Positions 35,589 to 38,687 of a stretch of 38,687 bases of DNA are shown here, piece after piece. The stretch lies in the NCBI GenBank assembly GCA_964618455.1, contig CAZUAQ010000049.1:1-38687 (forward strand), read 5' to 3'. A program made the position numbers and the translations under genes. Origin of the DNA: CAZUAQ01 sp964618455. GTDB taxonomy: Bacteria > Planctomycetota > Phycisphaerae > UBA1845 > PWPN01. Numbering within the stretch: the stretch's first letter is position 1; the number at the start of each line of letters is the position of its first letter. The notes under the pieces are model-generated. The model was given only the letters and a program-made list of their open reading frames with translations, did not search any database and was not told the origin of the DNA.

Positions 35589-37197
35589 CGACTTCTCTCC
35601 TTCTCGTGAGGGTGTGATGGAGGGTTCGCGCGAACCCGCATGACGATCGTCAGACGCGATGCCAGCTTAACACGCGCCCCAGGCAGGTCAATCGAGCGTT
35701 CCGGCCGCGAGGACTCGCACCGAAACACTTTGGGTGATGGAATAGCAGACCCCGGCAGGCGGAAAAGGATCGGTTGGGCCAGGCGGAAACTGAATTCAAA
35801 ACAGCGGCCCTGGTAAGACGAGCCCCGAGGAATGAGCCCGAAAGTCGTGAAAACAAAAAATGAGAGCACAGAGAAAATCAGCACGGAAAAAGTGAGCGCA
35901 TAAAAAATGCGACGCAAGGTGGAATGGCTCGTCGCGCCCTTCAGAGGTTTCGGAGAAAGCTGCTCGAAACGCCGGTGTCTCCACCGGCGACCGTCCTCTT
36001 CTGGAATAGGTTCTCGTTCAGAGTTTAACAACCGCTCGGGTAACGCCGCTATGGGTTCGGCGTGATCCACCATGCCGTTGGCCGTTTCCTCGGCTTCGTG
36101 GTTTTCCGCCGGGCGGTGCTGCTCTGCCTCAGTTAAGAAACAGAGATAAGCCTCTCGTCGAGTTCAACCCTTCCTCTAGAGTTTTCCACAACTTCACCTA
36201 GCCTGACCGCCGCACGGTGTTGCCGCACGCACCTGCCAGGCGCCTCTCATGGGCTTTGGCTCCCTTCAGCACATACAAGGATCGAAGATCCACTTCACAC
36301 GGGCTTTACCTGCCCGCTACGGTCCGCCTTCAGGGTTTGGTTACCCTCTTGACGGCTTTCGCCCTTCGATCCCGCGCCGGTCTTGTTTCGTACCGGCAGC
36401 GCTCTTGGGATTCCTCCCTTCGGAGCCTTCTCCTCCCGCAAGGTATCGCGCCGTTTCCGACGCCGATGAACCTGCCTGCTGTTTCTCCTGCCGTTGTTCC
36501 CAGGCGCTCTACCACCGGAGCGGCGAGCACCGGGCCGGCCCGACAGGCCGCAGCTTCCAGGCTTTGACCCTCGCGGGAATTCCTGGCGAGCCCGACCTTG
36601 TTCAGATCGGCACCCGCTGGATGCTCCCTTGGGATTCGTCCCTTCCAGGGTTCTTCCGCCGTGACCTTGGCCATGAGCTCTCGCCCCGGCCTCCTCTCAC
36701 GTGCTTGCCAGCCCGGTCCACCGGATCCGCCACGTGGACGAATCCGACGCCCGTCCTGGGCTTGCACCTCAGAGTCTCAATCGGTCCCGGCCTCGCCCGA
36801 TCCGTCCGCAACGGACAAGCCGCTGCGACGAGGACCAGACAACCCTCTTAGGGTTTTCGTGCCAGCTCGCAATCCCGAACATTTCAGTTCGAACCTCTCC
36901 CGGGCTATGTGTTCGCCTTTCGCCCCGCCGTGCGTTGCCGCCGACATCGGGCAATCTTTGAGAGAGTCATTCGCACTCTACCGGAGTTGTTCAGGATCGG
37001 CTTTGGCACCGAGCCTTCGCGACCTTGACGTCGCAAAGTGAATGTACATCCCGATTTCATCAAAAGCAAACCGATTCCTCGCGAAAAATAAACTCACAGG
37101 TCCGCTGGGAAAAACAAACAGCCCATGCCTTTCGTAAGCTTTGGATAGTCCACGCGCAACGACTCACGCCTTGGCGCGAAATACTTTGGCAGAGTTT
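35589..37197. other. About 1.6 kb without a convincing gene
   Basis: Several open frames occur on both strands and none is supported by a family match. A - strand frame (about 35585-36150) reads partly protein-like (EAEETANGMVDHAEPIAA) but ends in a repetitive tract, SVLIFSVLSFF, made of degenerate AAAATGAGCGCA-like repeats (about 35850-35930). From 36200 to 36990 long overlapping frames exist on the + and - strands. GGGATTCCTCCC (36407) and GGGATTCGTCCC (36631) are matching small hairpins. This may be a decayed element or a structured RNA; I could not decide. Confidence 0.4.
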
Positions 37198-37290
37198 CTT
37201 TGACACCCAAGAATTCACAGTTGGCCATGCCTGTGAGTTTCCGTGGATATCGTGAATAACCTGGGGACAACCTGTGGACAAACACGGACA
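37198..37290. promoter_or_regulatory. DnaA-box-like cluster upstream of rpsA
   Basis: TGTGGACAA (37273-37281) is one mismatch from the reversed DnaA box TTATCCACA; GTGAATAAC (about 37252) and GTGGATATC are further partial matches. No dnaA or dnaN lies nearby. The resemblance may be chance. Confidence 0.25.
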
Positions 37291-37629
37291 TCTGCCATCA
37301 CGGCAGTCGGAGGGCACCGGACCGCCCACGATATGGGATCGTACGCGTCGGACCTCCCGCGACGCGCCGTGGCCGCAGGTCGGGCAGGATGCCGGGCCCT
37401 GCACCGGAACCTGCCCGGAGCGTGCCCGGGACGACTTGGCAACCAGGCCGGAAATCCGTTATCATTCGGGGTTCGGCTCGTGAGATCCCGGTCGGATGGT
37501 CCTCCGGGCGAAGCCGTGTTTTCTCTTACGTAGCGACGTTTTTCGCCGGTTCCCGCCCCTTCCTTTCGCACCGGAATCGGCGACGCCTGTCGGGGAGGAC
37601 TCCCGTCCGACCGGGAGTCACGGAAATCC
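37291..37629. other. Upstream region of rpsA
   Basis: No gene was seen. It must contain the rpsA promoter, but no strong sigma-70 pair was found. The leader hairpin is listed separately. Confidence 0.5.
37598..37619 (+). promoter_or_regulatory. rpsA leader hairpin over the Shine-Dalgarno-like region
   Basis: GACTCCCG (37598-37605) pairs perfectly with CGGGAGTC (37612-37619) over a 6-base loop and ends 10 bases before the rpsA ATG. It buries the GGGAG stretch. S1 is known to control its own translation in other bacteria, so this is a plausible regulatory element. Confidence 0.55.
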
Positions 37630-38687
37630 ATGATAGATCACGAATTGCTGGAGACGCTCAGCCTGGACGAGCAGGCCATCGATCAGGAACTCGAAGCCGC
37701 CATGGGCACCACCACGACGGATGACGCCCTGGCCGAACACATCGACGACACCATCGGAAATTTCAAGGCCGGGAGCCTGCTCAAGGGCAAGATCATCAGC
37801 CTCGTCGGCGACGACGTCATCGTCGACGTCGGCCTCAAGAGCGAAGGCATCGTGCCGCAGAACGAGTGGGATGACAAATCCGCCATCGACGTCGGCGACG
37901 AGGTGGATGTCTGGCTCGACTCGGTTGAATCCGACAGCGGACTCATCGCCATCAGCAAGCGCAAGGCCGATCGGCTGCTCAACTGGCAGCGTCTGATCGA
38001 GACCGCCAACGAGGGCGACGAGGTCCGCGGCAAGGTCATGCGGAAGATCAAGGGCGGACTGCTCGTCGACATCGGCGTGCCGGTCTTCCTTCCCGCGTCG
38101 CAGGTGGACATCCGCCGGCCGGGCGATATCGGCGAATTCATCGGCCAGGAAATCGACGCCAAGATTCTCAAGATCGACACCGAGCGGCGTAACATCGTGA
38201 TCAGCCGTCGCCGCCACATTGAAGAGGTGCGTCAGGCGGCCAAGGAACGCGTCCTCAGCACCATCGAGGTCGGCCAGGTCCACAAGGGCGTGGTCAAGAA
38301 TCTCGCCGACTTCGGCGCGTTCGTCGACCTCGGCGGTATCGACGGTCTGCTGCACATTACCGACATGAGCTGGGACCGCGTGAATCACCCGTCCGACATG
38401 CTCAAGATCGACCAGGAGATCGAGGTCAAGATCCTCAACATCGATCGTGAGAAGGAGAAGATCGCTCTCGGCCTCAAGCAGCTCGTCGAGAACCCGTGGG
38501 AGAAGATCGAGGAACGCTACCCGGTCAGTTCGCGCGTCAAGGGCGAAGTGGTCAACATCATGAACTACGGCGCGTTCGTGAAGCTCGAGCCGGGCGTCGA
38601 AGGTCTGGTGCACATCTCCGAAATGAGTTGGACGCGGCGCATCAACCACCCGTCGGAGATGATCAACCTCGGCGACGAGATCGACGT
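37630..38687 (+). CDS. rpsA: 30S ribosomal protein S1 (3' partial)
   Basis: At least 352 residues, running off the window. It has repeated S1/OB-fold domains: one around residues 34-100 (LLKGKIISLVGDDVIVDVG), a second near 118-185, a third near 205-275 (HKGVVKNLADFGAFVDLGG) and a fourth beginning near 295 (VKGEVVNIMNYGAFVKLEPG). Conserved phrases such as DGLLHITDMSW and EGLVHISEMSW mark domains 3 and 4. S1 binds mRNA at the ribosome. The ATG at 37630 starts MIDHELLETLSLDEQ. A hairpin lies just upstream. Confidence 0.95.
   Translation, partial: MIDHELLETLSLDEQAIDQELEAAMGTTTTDDALAEHIDDTIGNFKAGSLLKGKIISLVGDDVIVDVGLKSEGIVPQNEWDDKSAIDVGDEVDVWLDSVESDSGLIAISKRKADRLLNWQRLIETANEGDEVRGKVMRKIKGGLLVDIGVPVFLPASQVDIRRPGDIGEFIGQEIDAKILKIDTERRNIVISRRRHIEEVRQAAKERVLSTIEVGQVHKGVVKNLADFGAFVDLGGIDGLLHITDMSWDRVNHPSDMLKIDQEIEVKILNIDREKEKIALGLKQLVENPWEKIEERYPVSSRVKGEVVNIMNYGAFVKLEPGVEGLVHISEMSWTRRINHPSEMINLGDEID

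Noticed and set aside
36880..36930. tRNA-like T-loop (GGTTCGAAC on the - strand)
   Set aside because: The flanking bases do not pair into a T stem, and no acceptor or anticodon arm could be drawn.
37198..37290. Replication origin
   Set aside because: Only imperfect DnaA-box-like sites were seen, with no dnaA, dnaN or AT-rich unwinding element nearby. Kept only as a weak feature.

Overview
This high-GC bacterial window most resembles a planctomycete (Planctomycetota, possibly Phycisphaerae-like). The inference rests on gene style: a Tat-exported Gfo/Idh/MocA oxidoreductase, pseudopilin-like and Cys-rich secreted proteins, a zinc-ribbon membrane protein and a three-gene pnt operon. No rRNA or tRNA was found to fix the taxonomy. 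Two 10-N scaffold gaps (5646-5655 and 7659-7668) each fall inside a coding region.

Layout. 1-1050: the end of one gene and two small + strand genes of unknown role. 1063-13594 (- strand): a restriction-modification cluster reading SNF2-like helicase, Mod methyltransferase, Res helicase-nuclease, GIY-YIG/DUF4357 protein. The Mod gene is split between its two catalytic motifs by an IS1380-family element. Removing the element and one copy of its 5-bp duplication restores the reading frame exactly. The element appears to carry 176 bp of foreign DNA beyond its own right inverted repeat, as ISEcp1-type elements do.

13860-18175 (+ strand): a compact operon, divergent from the restriction cluster, with a near-consensus promoter. 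It encodes an SMC/TrlF-like ATPase, a soluble histidine kinase with a HEAT-like N-terminal region, and a response regulator with two winged-helix domains. The three genes overlap. I know of no described system with this composition, and it is the best candidate here for an undescribed (probably defence) system. Just beyond it lies a truncated fragment resembling the C-terminus of an E1/ThiF enzyme.

18772-25676 (- strand): exported proteins, including a metzincin-like protease and two DUF1460 paralogues. One paralogue keeps the catalytic Cys and His; the other has lost both. 25800-28280: a worn region with an 8-bp tandem repeat, a glycosidase-like remnant, a complete rve-type insertion sequence without target duplication, a palindrome cluster and a truncated polysaccharide deacetylase.

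28504-38687: housekeeping genes. These are the NAD(P) transhydrogenase operon, a zinc-ribbon membrane protein, a HAD phosphatase, a Gfo/Idh/MocA oxidoreductase and a VOC protein. About 2 kb without a convincing gene follows, then rpsA (30S protein S1), which runs off the window behind a leader hairpin.
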